A DNA stretch of 64,000 bases from Ehretia macrophylla (Eukaryota; Streptophyta; Magnoliopsida; Boraginales; Ehretiaceae). The DNA is taken from NCBI GenBank assembly GCA_037974665.1, contig CM075773.1:48686080-48750079 (forward strand), written 5' to 3'. Under the pieces are notes generated by a model that was given only the letters and a program-made list of their open reading frames with translations, was not told the origin of the DNA and ran no database searches. Below are positions 22,965-34,038 of this stretch, one piece after another. Positions within the stretch are counted from its first letter, which is position 1. Each line of letters starts with the position of its first letter. The position numbers and the translations under genes are program-made.

Positions 22965-25680
22965 ACTGTAAAAATGTCCAATATAATAATTTTTTAAACA
23001 AAAAACTAATTTTTTCCCTCAAGTTAAGTTAGGTCCACCACTTATTAATATTCAATAATCAGATAATATTTATGATAAAAAATAATTTCAAAACTTAAAA
23101 TTTTAGACCAAGATAACTCGAAATCCAATTACTTTACCCAATTTTTTTGATAAAAATATTTTATTCTTTTAAGAGGTAAAATGAACCGCTTTTGAAAGAC
23201 GAAATGCATGTAACCAAAAAAAAGAAAGACAAAATGCATACAGAAATCTGCATTTGGTGGCGCACCACTTTGGTATCTAATAATTTAGAGCAAGAATAAG
23301 TAGTGAGCTACTCAAGTAAAAGTGAAAATTATCTCGAGTGCTCTTTGCTTGAACAGTAAAAAGTGAGTAAAACATATTGTGCACATTATTCTGTTATCCA
23401 TCACAAGAACAAAACAAACGTGCATGTTAGATGGCAAGGGCGCGTTAGAATGGTCGGTAGTTGTTTAGTCTCATCTGAGGTAGTTGTTTAGTCTCATCCG
23501 AGAGTCTAATCGCAAAACATATTATGCACACGTTATTATGTTCTCTATCACAATTACAAAAGAAACGTACATGTTAAATGATTTTTTCATGAAAACACAA
23601 TTTCAAATAACCCAAAATTTGTCAACTTTTCGTGGATTTTTCTACCACTAGGCTACTAGACCAGTGGCATATGGGTATATTTCTCGCCGTAATTGTGAAA
23701 AATTGTGAGATTAATTTTCGTTGCTAAGATCATTTGATAGGTATTGTACGACTTATACCTTTTTTAAATCAAAAAAAAAAAATCGTGAATATTTCTAGAA
23801 TAGCAAAGCAGGGGTGGTGCATTTAGAATTTTGTTTAGTGAGATCCAAAACACACAATTTAACACTTCTATAAAAATAATTTTTTTTTAAAATAAGAGTT
23901 TAATTTATTTTTTAAATTAAAAATACTTTAAAAGTAGACATATGTTCAAAAAAAAATATTTGGTGTAGGAGGGAACTAAGCTTAAAGCATCTGCCTTTAC
24001 AGTAAAGACAGGGGCAGATGCAACATAGGTAAGGATGTTCTCATCTTAGGTGTATTATGAGCCTTTCGATTTGTTTCTTTCAAAGATCTCGACCATTAGA
24101 TTTATAGTAATAAATGTCATGGACTATAATACACCTTATATATAAAAAGAAAGAATTAATAAAGACGACGAACCAAACCTGATGTGGTATACTGCTAGTG
24201 GAAGTTACAATACTCACTGATTCTATTAAATTTTTTAAATATCTAACTTTTTTTGTTTAAAAATTAAGTAATCCCTACTGAAAAAAAATATCATTATCAA
24301 AATTATATGATGTAGTTTTCACTGAAAAAAAATTTAAATCGTCCCCTAAACATAAAGAAATAAATGTGAATAATACACACATTCACACATAGTACACAAA
24401 TATGAATAATACACACACTCACACATAGTACAAACAAACGTAAGCACAAACGATCAAAGGTAAGAATTTTTGATTTCACGCAACACAAAAGCAGTAAACA
24501 AATACTCTGGCATACGGATGCCTTGTTGAGTTTAGCTTGCGGGTCTATGCAAGCAATGCTTCTTAGCTAACTGCAAACATCATATTAGTCCTTGTAAAAC
24601 TGCGCCCCTGAGGGGAAGCCTAGTAGCAAACAAGAAGAAATAATATTTGACAAGTATGAGCTCGAAATTTTTTGGCTACTTATTAAATTCACATTTTTGA
24701 CTGACTGGAGCATGTGTTGGGACGTACCGTAACTTTTTAGTTGATAATCGGGTTCCATTAAATAGATTTCATGTTAACAAAAAACAAAATCCTTGTAAAA
24801 CTACTTGACTAGAATTTGTCTTCTTACTTTTAAGCATATTCAAGATTCAACCTTTGAATGAACCGATGGCATTGGCTTTCAGCAGAGAAAAGGCACTGAA
24901 AGCATATAGCTTGGTCATTACAAATTCATAAAATTCAAAAGTTTTAGGTAAAAATTCTATGCATTATATTGGAGAAAACCTAATTCAACTTGATCTAAAG
25001 AAAAAAGGAAAAAAAAGGAAACAAGTACTAAAACGACAACGGTCCATTTGTACAAAAGCGAACTATTATAAAATAAACGACTAATTCCATTATCTTAGAC
25101 CAAATCAAATTAAACTTTATATAATAACTCATTTCATTATTCCAAAAGATAAAAATAGGCCAAAATTCTAGCCTCAATATATATATACGTTAAAAATGAA
25201 AAGATTAAAAATATTAAACAAAATTCTAGCCTCAATATATATATATACGTTAAAAATGAAAAGATTAAAAAAATTAAACAGCATTAACATCCAAGCTTTA
25301 ACATCATCATGTTATCATCTTACGTCGGGCAAATGTTACATAATTACATCATCACTTTTAATACAATTAATTTAAGTTAAATACTGACAAAGGAAATATA
25401 ATTCGACCAGCTTGTCCATATGACGAAAAGTCAATATAAAATTCGTCAATCTATGGCTTGTTTTGTGTCCACGAAAGGGCATATTTGACATTTGAACATG
25501 CGACGAAGCCAAAGGGGCATTGTAGTCAAATATCGAACCGAGTATGCAGACTTTTCGGACACCAAAATGAATTTTAATAGAAGTCAACATCTAGCTACTT
25601 CAACAAAAAATTCTTTATTATAATCGATTTATTTATTACAAATATAGATAACTAGTAATTGTATTCGATCAAGAAGCAAC
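22965..25680. other. Intergenic upstream of the phospholipase gene
   Basis: No gene recognised. It contains direct repeats around ACATATTGTGCACA and ACATATTATGCACA (about 23368 and 23517), a small hairpin element at 24040-24140 whose arms read AGGTGTATTATGAGCC and GACTATAATACACCT, a 45-bp tandem repeat at 24366-24435, and a 66-bp tandem repeat at 25164-25285. Confidence 0.5.
25164..25285 (+). repeat. Two-copy tandem repeat, about 66 bp, upstream of the lipase gene
   Basis: Two adjacent copies of AAATTCTAGCCTCAATATAT followed by ACGTTAAAAATGAAAAGATT, differing by a two-base length change in the TA tract. Confidence 0.85.
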
Positions 25681-25681
25681 T

Positions 25682-25689
25682 ATATATAA
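25682..25689 (+). promoter_or_regulatory. TATA box of the phospholipase A1 gene
   Basis: TATATAAG lies about 180 bp upstream of the chosen ATG. With initiation some 30 bp downstream the 5' leader would be about 150 nt and end in a GAGAGA tract just before the ATG. Confidence 0.5.
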
Positions 25690-25863
25690 GCCTTACTTGT
25701 TTCATTCATTGCAGCTAATCGATCTTTCTCTGTTCAGGACCAAAAAATAAAAAATAAAAATATTTCTCTGTTAACTCGTACAGCCTCTAACTTCTAACAC
25801 ACCCGATTTTGAGGTGCCGAACGACTCTATCGATAAGAGGTCTTGAGAGAGAGAGAGACGAAA

Positions 25864-27462
25864 ATGATGCAGATAGGCGCAACACTTCCAGCAAACAATC
25901 TTAATGTGTTTCAGGCCAGACGTGCAAGCTTCAAGTGCAATGGTTCACCGTTAAACCCAACAACAAAGCCTCCTGTACATGCACAAAGTGCAAAACCAGT
26001 CACTAGCATTGAGATAACGAGAAGGCACTTGGTGAATCTTGAAAAGTTGTTACAGAAGCATTCACAACCTAGCCAAATAGAGCCGGAGTCGGTTCAGAAG
26101 GAATTGAATAAAGGGTCGAGTGAAAACAAGGGAATAGGAATCTTGGAAGGGCTAAACCTGGAAAGAATATGGCCTGAAATGAAGGCAACAGAAGAAATGT
26201 CACCCAGGCATTTGAATAAGTTGCAAAGGCTTCTGTCAATGTCTGCGGAATATTCTCCCCGGAATATTCTTGGTACCCGGTGGCGAGAGTATCACGGTTG
26301 CAATAACTGGCAAGGCCTACTCGACCCCCTGGACGAGAATCTCCGGCGAGAGGTGGTTAGATATGGTGAGTTCATTCAGGCAGCTTATCATTGTTTTCAC
26401 TCAGACCCTGCCATGTCAACAGATCAGGCTCCGACTCCACAACATGTGGCATTGCGGGACAGGTCATATAAGGTGACCAAGAGTCTTTATTCCACATCAT
26501 CCATTGGAATGCCAAAGTGGGTGGATGACGTGGCACCGGATCTCGGGTGGATGACCCAACGGTCTAGCTGGATCGGTTATGTTGCAGTGTGTGACGATAA
26601 AAGGGAAATCCAACGAATGGGACGTAGAGATATCGTGATCGCGTTACGTGGGACCTCCACGTGTCTTGAATGGGCCGAAAATCTTCGAGACCTGCTAGTT
26701 GAACTTCCAGGAGAAAATGATTCTTCAACTCATGGACAAGCGCCTAAAGTGGAATGTGGATTTTTGAGTCTTTTCAAGACACAGGGTGCTCAAGTGCCAA
26801 GCCTTGCCCAATCAGTGGTGGATGAAGTGAAAAGACTAATGGAACAGTACAAAGGCGAGACCTTAAGCATCACAGTGACTGGCCACAGCCTCGGGGCAGC
26901 ACTAGCCCTTTTGGTAGCAGATGAAATCAGCACTTGTGCACCAGAAGCCCCACCAGTCGCCGTATTCTCCTTCGGAGGCCCCCGGGTTGGCAACCGAGGC
27001 TTCGTGAATCGCATCAATACCAACAACGTTAAAGTACTGAGAATCGTAAACACTCAAGACGTGATCACACGCGTTCCAGGCATGTTCGTTAGTGAAGAAC
27101 TAGACAAGAAACTGCGAAGTTCGGGAGCTGAGAAAGTGCTTAACGTTCTAGACAACATGCCATGGGCGTATTCACATGTTGGTGCTGAATTAAGAGTTGA
27201 TACAAAAATGTCTCCTTATCTGAAACCAAATGCAGATGTAGCATGTTGTCATGACTTGGAGGCATATCTGCATTTGGTGGATGGGTTCATGGCATCAAAT
27301 TGTCCGTTTAGAGCAAATGCAAAGAGAAGTCTATGGAAATTGTTAAATGAACAAAAATCTAATATCAAAAAGTTGTATACAAGTAAAGGAAAAGGCTTGA
27401 CTTTAAATCTTGAGAAAGAGATAAATATGTCAATGCCTAGTTGTTTACCAAGTCCATCTTGA
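25864..27462 (+). CDS. Chloroplast phospholipase A1, DAD1-like class I (PLA1-Ibeta2-like)
   Basis: A 532-residue lipase_3-fold acylhydrolase. Family members remove the sn-1 acyl chain of phosphatidylcholine or galactolipids in plastids, and some supply linolenate for jasmonate synthesis. The N terminus (about 1-45) is rich in Ser, Thr, Arg and Lys with few acids, fitting a transit peptide. The family hallmark [20 protein letters not shown] follows near residue 137. The nucleophile is Ser342 in GHSLG; Asp399 (NTQD) and His470 (YLHLVDGF) complete the triad. The gene is intronless, as usual for this family. The ATG at 25864 is chosen: an in-frame extension to 25843 would start at TTG. A second ATG follows immediately at 25867. 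Assignment to Ibeta2 rather than Ialpha or Igamma rests on remembered wording and on the RGGA neighbour. Confidence 0.93.
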   Translation: MMQIGATLPANNLNVFQARRASFKCNGSPLNPTTKPPVHAQSAKPVTSIEITRRHLVNLEKLLQKHSQPSQIEPESVQKELNKGSSENKGIGILEGLNLERIWPEMKATEEMSPRHLNKLQRLLSMSAEYSPRNILGTRWREYHGCNNWQGLLDPLDENLRREVVRYGEFIQAAYHCFHSDPAMSTDQAPTPQHVALRDRSYKVTKSLYSTSSIGMPKWVDDVAPDLGWMTQRSSWIGYVAVCDDKREIQRMGRRDIVIALRGTSTCLEWAENLRDLLVELPGENDSSTHGQAPKVECGFLSLFKTQGAQVPSLAQSVVDEVKRLMEQYKGETLSITVTGHSLGAALALLVADEISTCAPEAPPVAVFSFGGPRVGNRGFVNRINTNNVKVLRIVNTQDVITRVPGMFVSEELDKKLRSSGAEKVLNVLDNMPWAYSHVGAELRVDTKMSPYLKPNADVACCHDLEAYLHLVDGFMASNCPFRANAKRSLWKLLNEQKSNIKKLYTSKGKGLTLNLEKEINMSMPSCLPSPS

Positions 27463-27819
27463 TAAAATGCTTATAAAGAAGGAAATGTACTTCATGAACA
27501 TATTAGATGAAGGAGTATGTTTTCGTTCGTTTACAGCTGATCTTTTTTTCTTTTTCTTTTTTCTTGAAGAGAATTTCATTTGTCCATCTGAAATCTGATG
27601 AAAATCTATTATATTATCGAACAAATTATCTGAAAACATTAACGGAATTTGATAATATAAAACGAAAAGTTGTTTAGTAGAGAGATTTTTATTGAAATAA
27701 AATTTAGTGAAATACGTGAATCTTTGTACAAATTTAGTGATGTATGACACAATTTGCACTACTCATAATATAAGGCTATCCTTACAATAGGAAAATCATA
27801 TAACTAATGTGTTGATTAG
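27463..27819 (+). other. 3' flank of the phospholipase gene
   Basis: Probable 3' UTR and terminator region. An AATAAA-like polyadenylation signal occurs near 27695 (TTGAAATAAAATTTAG). No other gene seen. Confidence 0.4.
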
Positions 27820-28018
27820 CTTGCAAACAGTGGCGGATTTAAACACTCAGGTTTAAGGGGTGCATTCTTGTCGTGGGAGAAGTCAATATATATTATTATA
27901 AAATAAAAGTATCCAATATAATTAATATTTTTAAAATCAAAAAAAAAAAAAGGAAAAATATATTTTTTCAAGTTGTTGCACCTCCTCACCATTAGGTAAG
28001 TCTGCCACTAATTGCAAA
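27820..28018. mobile_element. hAT-like MITE
   Basis: The element spans 27828-28010 (183 bp), starting CAGTGGCGGATTTA and ending TAAGTCTGCCACTA, which are inverted copies with few mismatches. It is flanked by CTTGCAAA (27820-27827) and ATTGCAAA (28011-28018), a 7-of-8 target-site duplication. Non-coding, lying just behind the phospholipase gene. Confidence 0.82.
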
Positions 28019-30002
28019 TCATGGGTTGATCCAACTTAAAAGATTTTATAGTGTCACATATCTCCTGTTGTTTTTATTAGTATTTACGTATAAAGATAAA
28101 TAGGATAAAAAAAATTGTATACAATTTCAATTTGATATCCGTTGAATATCCCAAAAAAAAAGAAAAAAGAAAATACCACATGAGAGGTACATTACAAATC
28201 TAATCAAGCGGCAAAAAGTTTCTTCCATAATTATAATCAATGAATTTTCTTCTAAATGTCAAGGCGTTTTAAACGTCCAGACACATGAGGAAGAAAAAGC
28301 AGACATGAGGTGGGCCGGGTCAGATGAAAGAAAGTCAAAGATAAGATAAGAAAGAGATTAGAGATGACGTCAAACGTTTTAAATTCGGTCCCTACAACTA
28401 AAATTAAATCAAAGCTAAAGTCTGTAAACAGATTGTGGTTTTGATCTCCTGAACCAGATTATATATTTTCCATGTTATAAAGCTCATCATCACCACGTTT
28501 CAAACGATGTTCTGCGAGCTACTATTGGGACTTTTTTTTTCTTTTTTTTTTTTGTTTTGATGGAGGCCGAAGTCGGAGATCAGATGTTCACTAGTCTATA
28601 AGATACTCTACCTCTTTTATCATGCTCAATAGAGTTTATTTGACGGATGGTCCAATGTCTAAACTCTTAACTCTTAGCAAAGGTCCAAATTTATAAGTCA
28701 GTTCGTAGATTTATTTACTTTCCTGAAAATGTGCTTCAATTTGTATTCTCTGGTTTGTTTCCCTGATGTTCTGCATCATACTATTGGGACTTTATTTATG
28801 TGTTTCCATCTCTTCGGATCAATTTCAACCCTTTCATGAAAAACAGCATTTTCAGGCACTACCCTAAATAGTGAAGGCACTAGTTTCTTTAGTCTCTAGT
28901 GGCACTCAACATGTAAATATACTATAATTTTGGGACGAAGATACACGCACATATACATGTTGTTTTGCCCTTTGTTACAACTACGATTCATATTTAGAAT
29001 AGTTTATTGTTCTTCAATAATAGTTACATTGACTTTATAAATGAACATCTAAACTCACCTTTATACAATCAATTTTTTCTAGTAAAAATACAAAAATCTC
29101 TTTCAAATTCACACTCAAAATCGTAGTGTGTGGCGATTAATTGTAATTAGTTGAAATGTTACTATCTATATACAATCAAAAATAAGATTCCTATCTCCAT
29201 TTTCACATGAACAATAGTTAGACTTTAACGAACCAACCAACATATGCGTTTTAGTAACTAACTTCTTTATTTCTTAGGAGATAATATAATATGCCATCAT
29301 CTCATTTTTTGCCAGTTGAATACGCGTGCGTAATCACAACACTCAAAGAATTGAATAAAATAATTAGATAGCAGCCTATTGTATCAGTGATTTTGAGATT
29401 GAATCATGATTTCGGCCTTCAATGTACTGAAATAAAATAAGATGTACATTACCACCTGGTCGTTGATCTAATGGTATACTCCTCATTATGCGTGCGAGAT
29501 ATTTCGAGATTAATTCTCATAGATGTTATCTTTTAATATGTATAGATTATTCGGGTTAAGCATCATTGAATTAAAAAAGTAAAAAAAAAAAGAAAAGATA
29601 CCTAATGCACGATAACTCTACAAAGGACTGTACCATGTCTTTTATTTTATCTGGAACAGTGATTTTGTAGATTTCAATTCTTTCTATTCACGTACTTTAA
29701 CAATTTTCTTGTTTTTATTTTTTATTTGGTCCAAAGGGAAGTATAGCCGAATAAATGCATCAATCAACAAGATTAGAGTAGCCCAATTGGGGTACTCACA
29801 AACTCAATGGGAATATTTCACTCCTCTTATTTTTTTCTAATATGAATCAAGTAACATTGATATTTGTTCTAATGAGTGCTCTCCGAAAGATTATTCTGGA
29901 TCCAAATTTGTAAATTAATTTGTACACTTGTTTTCTTCAAGATAGATGTATATCACACGGAATTCCATGTTTATGCTGCAGGACGGTTTGTACTTCAACA
30001 AT
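28019..30002. other. Intergenic, no gene recognised
   Basis: AT-rich sequence with homopolymer runs (for example T-rich 28530-28560). The only structured item is a possible SINE at 29458-29600. Confidence 0.5.
29458..29600 (+). repeat. Possible tRNA-derived SINE
   Basis: The head GGTCGTTGATCTAATGGTAT resembles an A-box region and ATTTCGAGATTAATTCTC a decayed B box about 45 nt later. The unit ends in an A-rich tail at 29576-29600. No clear target-site duplication was found, so the call is weak. Confidence 0.25.
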
Positions 30003-30455
30003 TTTATTAAAGGAAAATTTTTTTATGAGGCATGTGGCAAATCTGTCACAGTCACATGGATAAAAAATATTTTAATTAGTTGACAAATGCCAATCAATTG
30101 TCATAAGTGGGGCATCATAGTAATTTATTTAAAACTCTATAAGGTCAAATTAGTAAAAAGATAAACTTTGAACATTCTGACATAACATGTCTGCACTATA
30201 CAGACTAACATGAATTAATCTCATGGAATAACAACTTGACATGTGGTGTGGCAGATTTGCCACATGCCTTATGGAAGGAATGTCAGAAGTTTATCTTTTA
30301 CTAATTTGACCTTACAGAGTTTTAAATAAATTACTATGATACTTCACTTATGACAATTGATTGACATTTGTCAATTAATTAAAATACTTTTTATTCATGT
30401 AATTGTGATAAATTTACCACATATTTCATGAAAGAAGAACCCTTTACTAAAGCAT
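30003..30455. mobile_element. Fold-back / Mutator-like MITE with arms of about 150-180 bp
   Basis: The left arm (about 30013-30185) and the right arm (about 30270-30445) are reverse complements over their whole length with few mismatches. For example AAACTCTATAAGGTCAAATT pairs with AATTTGACCTTACAGAGTTT, and GGCATGTGGCAAATCTGTCA pairs with the far end. The loop is about 85 bp and contains its own GTGGCAGATTTGCCAC palindrome. Transcription would give a long hairpin RNA, a possible small-RNA source. No target duplication could be fixed. Confidence 0.8.
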
Positions 30456-33400
30456 CTTGCTTGTGTGCTCTACTTTCTTTCCTTAACCATTCGATATGCA
30501 TCTCTACTTACATGCAATGGTGGAAACACCTTGAAGCATTGTAGTATCGACATAAAAATATTTTATATTTTGTCAAAATTATACATTAGAGTCAATGATA
30601 CTATAATTCTCTATTAATTTTTTTATTTATAATAATCTGACTCATTATTTTGAATATATAACAATGATAAAAGATTTCTCGTCTCATTCTTATAACCCTT
30701 AGAGAATTATTATATCACCACATGGTCTACCGTCTAATTTCGAAAAAAAAAAACATATGAGATTTTATTTTTTATATTTCATTATTTTCTTGACTATGAA
30801 AACAAAGTATAAATAGTCGCAGTAACTTAATTACTACAACGGTCAATGGTGGATGCACTCAATTTCACGAGTAGGGGCTGTAATCCCCACTCAATTTATT
30901 TTTTTATTTTTGGAAAATGTGTTTTCCTAAGCAAAAAAAACTAATTTAGCCCCATTTAATTTTATATATATATGTGTGTGTGTGTGTGTGTATGTTATTT
31001 GTATAATTTTTAACCCTCACTAAACATAAATCCTGAATCCGCTTCTGATGTCATATTTAGAAATTCTACTATACAAATGCAGGGACGACTCATTCCACGT
31101 ATAAGGCGTATTCAAGTCCTACAAGTTCGAATAGAAAATGAATATATATCCTACAGGGACCTGACTTTATTATATCCAATTCAAATTGAAGACTGAAAAT
31201 CAATTACGTACATCAAAACTTTGTAACTCCAATTTGTTTAATATCCAATTCTCAATTTCTTTTTAGCGAGGATTAATATAGCACAATTTTCTAACTATGC
31301 AAATATATATATTTATTTCAGTAAGGATTAATTAATTTTTTAAACTAAAAACACATATATAAGTACTTTAATTTTATTTTATTTTTTTGAAAAAATGCAT
31401 AAATTTTTAATTTATTTTGGACTAGTGGAAGTTGTAACCTTCCTTGATCGTTATATAGCTCCGCCTTGTTGACAAAGCTACCTGAAGCAACATATATAAT
31501 ATCATATGCTTGTAGCAAAGGGTGATAAGGAAATTTCATCGGGTTTGGATGAAATTGACATTGAATTCAAAATGTTTTGTCCAATCTCATGGTCAACTAA
31601 CATTTTTTGACATCCACTAGAGAGAAGCTTTGATGAATTGAGACACACATATGCATGCATATACATACTCACAAGCCCAGAATAATTCTACTTTGACGAA
31701 TCCGGATCATATTCTAGTCTTTGATATCTCATTCAATAGACGACTTGGATGGAATGATTTGAATTCGAACTTGCATTTTTCTTTTACAAATATTGTCACA
31801 AATTAAAAAGGAAAGAAAGAATTGACCTACGAAGAAGGGAGAAAGAATTAAGATGGCTCAACTCTTAGCCGCCTCGATCTTTTTCTTGTCTTTGTCGAGC
31901 TGAGCAATTAGATATGCATTCCCTTTCTATTTATTTATAGGGGTTAGTTACTTAGAAAAACCTTCCGTTCCATATCTATTTGATTTTGGATGCGTTTTGA
32001 ATCGAGATCATTATAGTTTTATATGTATGTGTGTGTGTTTGTTTGTATTTGCATGTTTAGCATTTTTAAAATAGCTGCATTTAATTGCTTTATTTTTTTG
32101 ACCAACAAAAAAGAAAAAATTGCTTTATTTGACAATCCAAAATATGAGGATGACTTCAAATCTAATTTCATTTGGTTTGATTGTTTGAATGCATTTTAAT
32201 ATAGATTTAGAACGATTGAGTCAATGAATAAAAAGCGTATGTTAATTATAGATTTCATTTACCTGAAACCCTATTCAATTGGGTTAACCAAGCGAGAGAA
32301 CTCACTGTAGACTCAAATATATGGCAGAAGAAGTACTCACTTCGTCATCTATGTCATGCTTCAGGTTCCCGTGAAGGAAACTAGTGTTATAAACTTAGAA
32401 CAACTAACTTGAACATATGTACTTCAAGTACTTTTATTTTTTGCTAAATAAGCAAGTGACTCAATTAAATCCAAATATCTATATACAACAAAAATAATGC
32501 TCAATTAACAAAGAATCATAGAATCAAGATTCCATGCCATACAAATCGCAAGGTTAAGCAAACTATACACAAAAGATTTTTTTCCTACTTTTTACACAAA
32601 TTTGCACACTATTTCTAATTGTAGCAAAAATTTGATCATCAATTTGGAAAGAATTAGCAAAGAGTACTTGATTTCGTTCTGCTCAAATATAATAGATTAC
32701 TACTCCCAAATAAATATTGAAAGTAAAATACTGCATCGAATCGGAGTAGTTGTTTTGGCCCATTCAATAACATCCTCATAGTTAGAAAATCTATGAACAA
32801 TCTTAGAAGCACAAAGATAGCATTGCCTTGTTTGGGTTTGGGTTCCAAATTGTACTATCCTCACGTTGGCCATTAGGGACAATAATGTACTTCATGTACT
32901 TATTATAATGTTGGACAGACAGGCCCAAACTAAGTATATCCTTCAAAATGATTAAGTCCAGCCCACGTGTCTGCATTTTGAATTTAAGCCCTATCACATC
33001 TCTAAACTCTCAACACTATTTTTTTTTTAATAAAGATATAATAAGATTTCTAAGAGCAATCGGTATTTTATTACTACTCACAATTCACCTTAGATGCTAT
33101 ATTCGTATAAGAAATTATAATAAATATTACGATAAAAGACTCATTTATCAACCGTCATTTCCTTAACGGATTAGATACATGCATGATGCATGTAACCCAA
33201 AAAAATTGAGAATGCATTTGCAAATAACATCATCTACTTAATGGATTAAATATATGCGTGTAATTCAAAAAACTTAGAAATGGATTCGCTCATGTAGTTA
33301 AACAAAAGTGTAAAAAGGTGTACAAAATTGTACAAAAGTGTATAAAAATATACAAAATCTTACAAACTATACCAAAGTGTACCAAAATTGTAACTGTTAA

Positions 33401-33463
33401 TGCAGTTTGATGACATGATACAAATATTTATGATAGTTGAATCTCGTTCATAAAATTATTATG
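30456..33463. other. Intergenic, no gene recognised
   Basis: It contains a decayed hAT-like element at about 30849-31050 with an internal TG/TA microsatellite (30964-30994), another decayed hAT-like end near 31460, a short AT-rich tandem of ACAAAAGTGTA-type units at 33302-33395, and random small ORFs on both strands. Confidence 0.5.
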
Positions 33464-33746
33464 TTAGGCTATCCTTACTAAAGTCTCTAAAATAGAGACT
33501 CTAGTATGGTATAATTATTACGTAATATAATTTATTTAATAAAATAAAAATTCATAAAGTAGAGATTAAAATCACCAAAAGTAGACTTAAATATCTAAAA
33601 AGTACAGAGTCTCTAAAAATGAGCCCACTTTTGATTATTTTAATTTCTCATTTTATGAATTTTTATTTCACTAAATAAATTATATTATGTAATAATTATA
33701 CGATACTAAAATCTCTATTTTAGAGACTCTGGTAAGGACAGTCTTA
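33464..33746. mobile_element. Tourist-like MITE just upstream of the RGGA promoter
   Basis: The element spans 33467-33743 (277 bp). Its long terminal inverted repeats start GGCTATCCTTACTAAAGTCT and, inverted from the right end, GACTGTCCTTACCAGAGTCT; pairing continues for about 100 bp. It is flanked by TTA on both sides (33464-33466 and 33744-33746), the PIF/Harbinger target. It ends about 120 bp before the RGGA TATA-like box and could act on its expression or supply small RNAs. Confidence 0.88.
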
Positions 33747-33855
33747 TATGATATTCTCGCTCAAAAAAACCAGCCCAAAGCCCACAAATCCATATGGACC
33801 CAACCCAAAAAAGATGGTACAATGAACCTTTCCTCACTCTATCACTATCTCCACA

Positions 33856-33916
33856 CTAGGGTTTTTATAAGAGATTAGGTTTAGCGTCTTCGCTTTCTCT
33901 CAGCCGCTAGGGTTTT
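33856..33916 (+). promoter_or_regulatory. RGGA core promoter: telo-boxes and TATA-like box
   Basis: CTAGGGTTTTT at 33856-33866 and CTAGGGTTTT at 33907-33916 are inverse telo-box motifs (AAACCCTA), common in promoters of plant translation and RNA-handling genes. TTTTTATAAG at 33862-33871 is a TATA-like sequence. The leader downstream ends in a long GAGAGA-type tract (about 33997-34035) before the ATG. Confidence 0.55.
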
Positions 33917-34038
33917 CACTTCAACACATATATGGCTTCTCAACACTGACACATTTTTTCACTAAAGCATTTAGCTTTAGATACATAAATATATATAGAG
34001 AGAGAAAGCATAGAGAGAGAAAGAGAAAGAGAGAGAAA

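Noticed and set aside
25843..25863. Start of the phospholipase at 25843
   Set aside because: This codon is TTG, and the added residues come from the GAGAGA leader. The ATG pair at 25864/25867 fits the family's transit-peptide start.
31853..31903. 16-codon ATG ORF with a signal-peptide-like sequence
   Set aside because: Too short, no continuation or splice donor, no conservation evidence.
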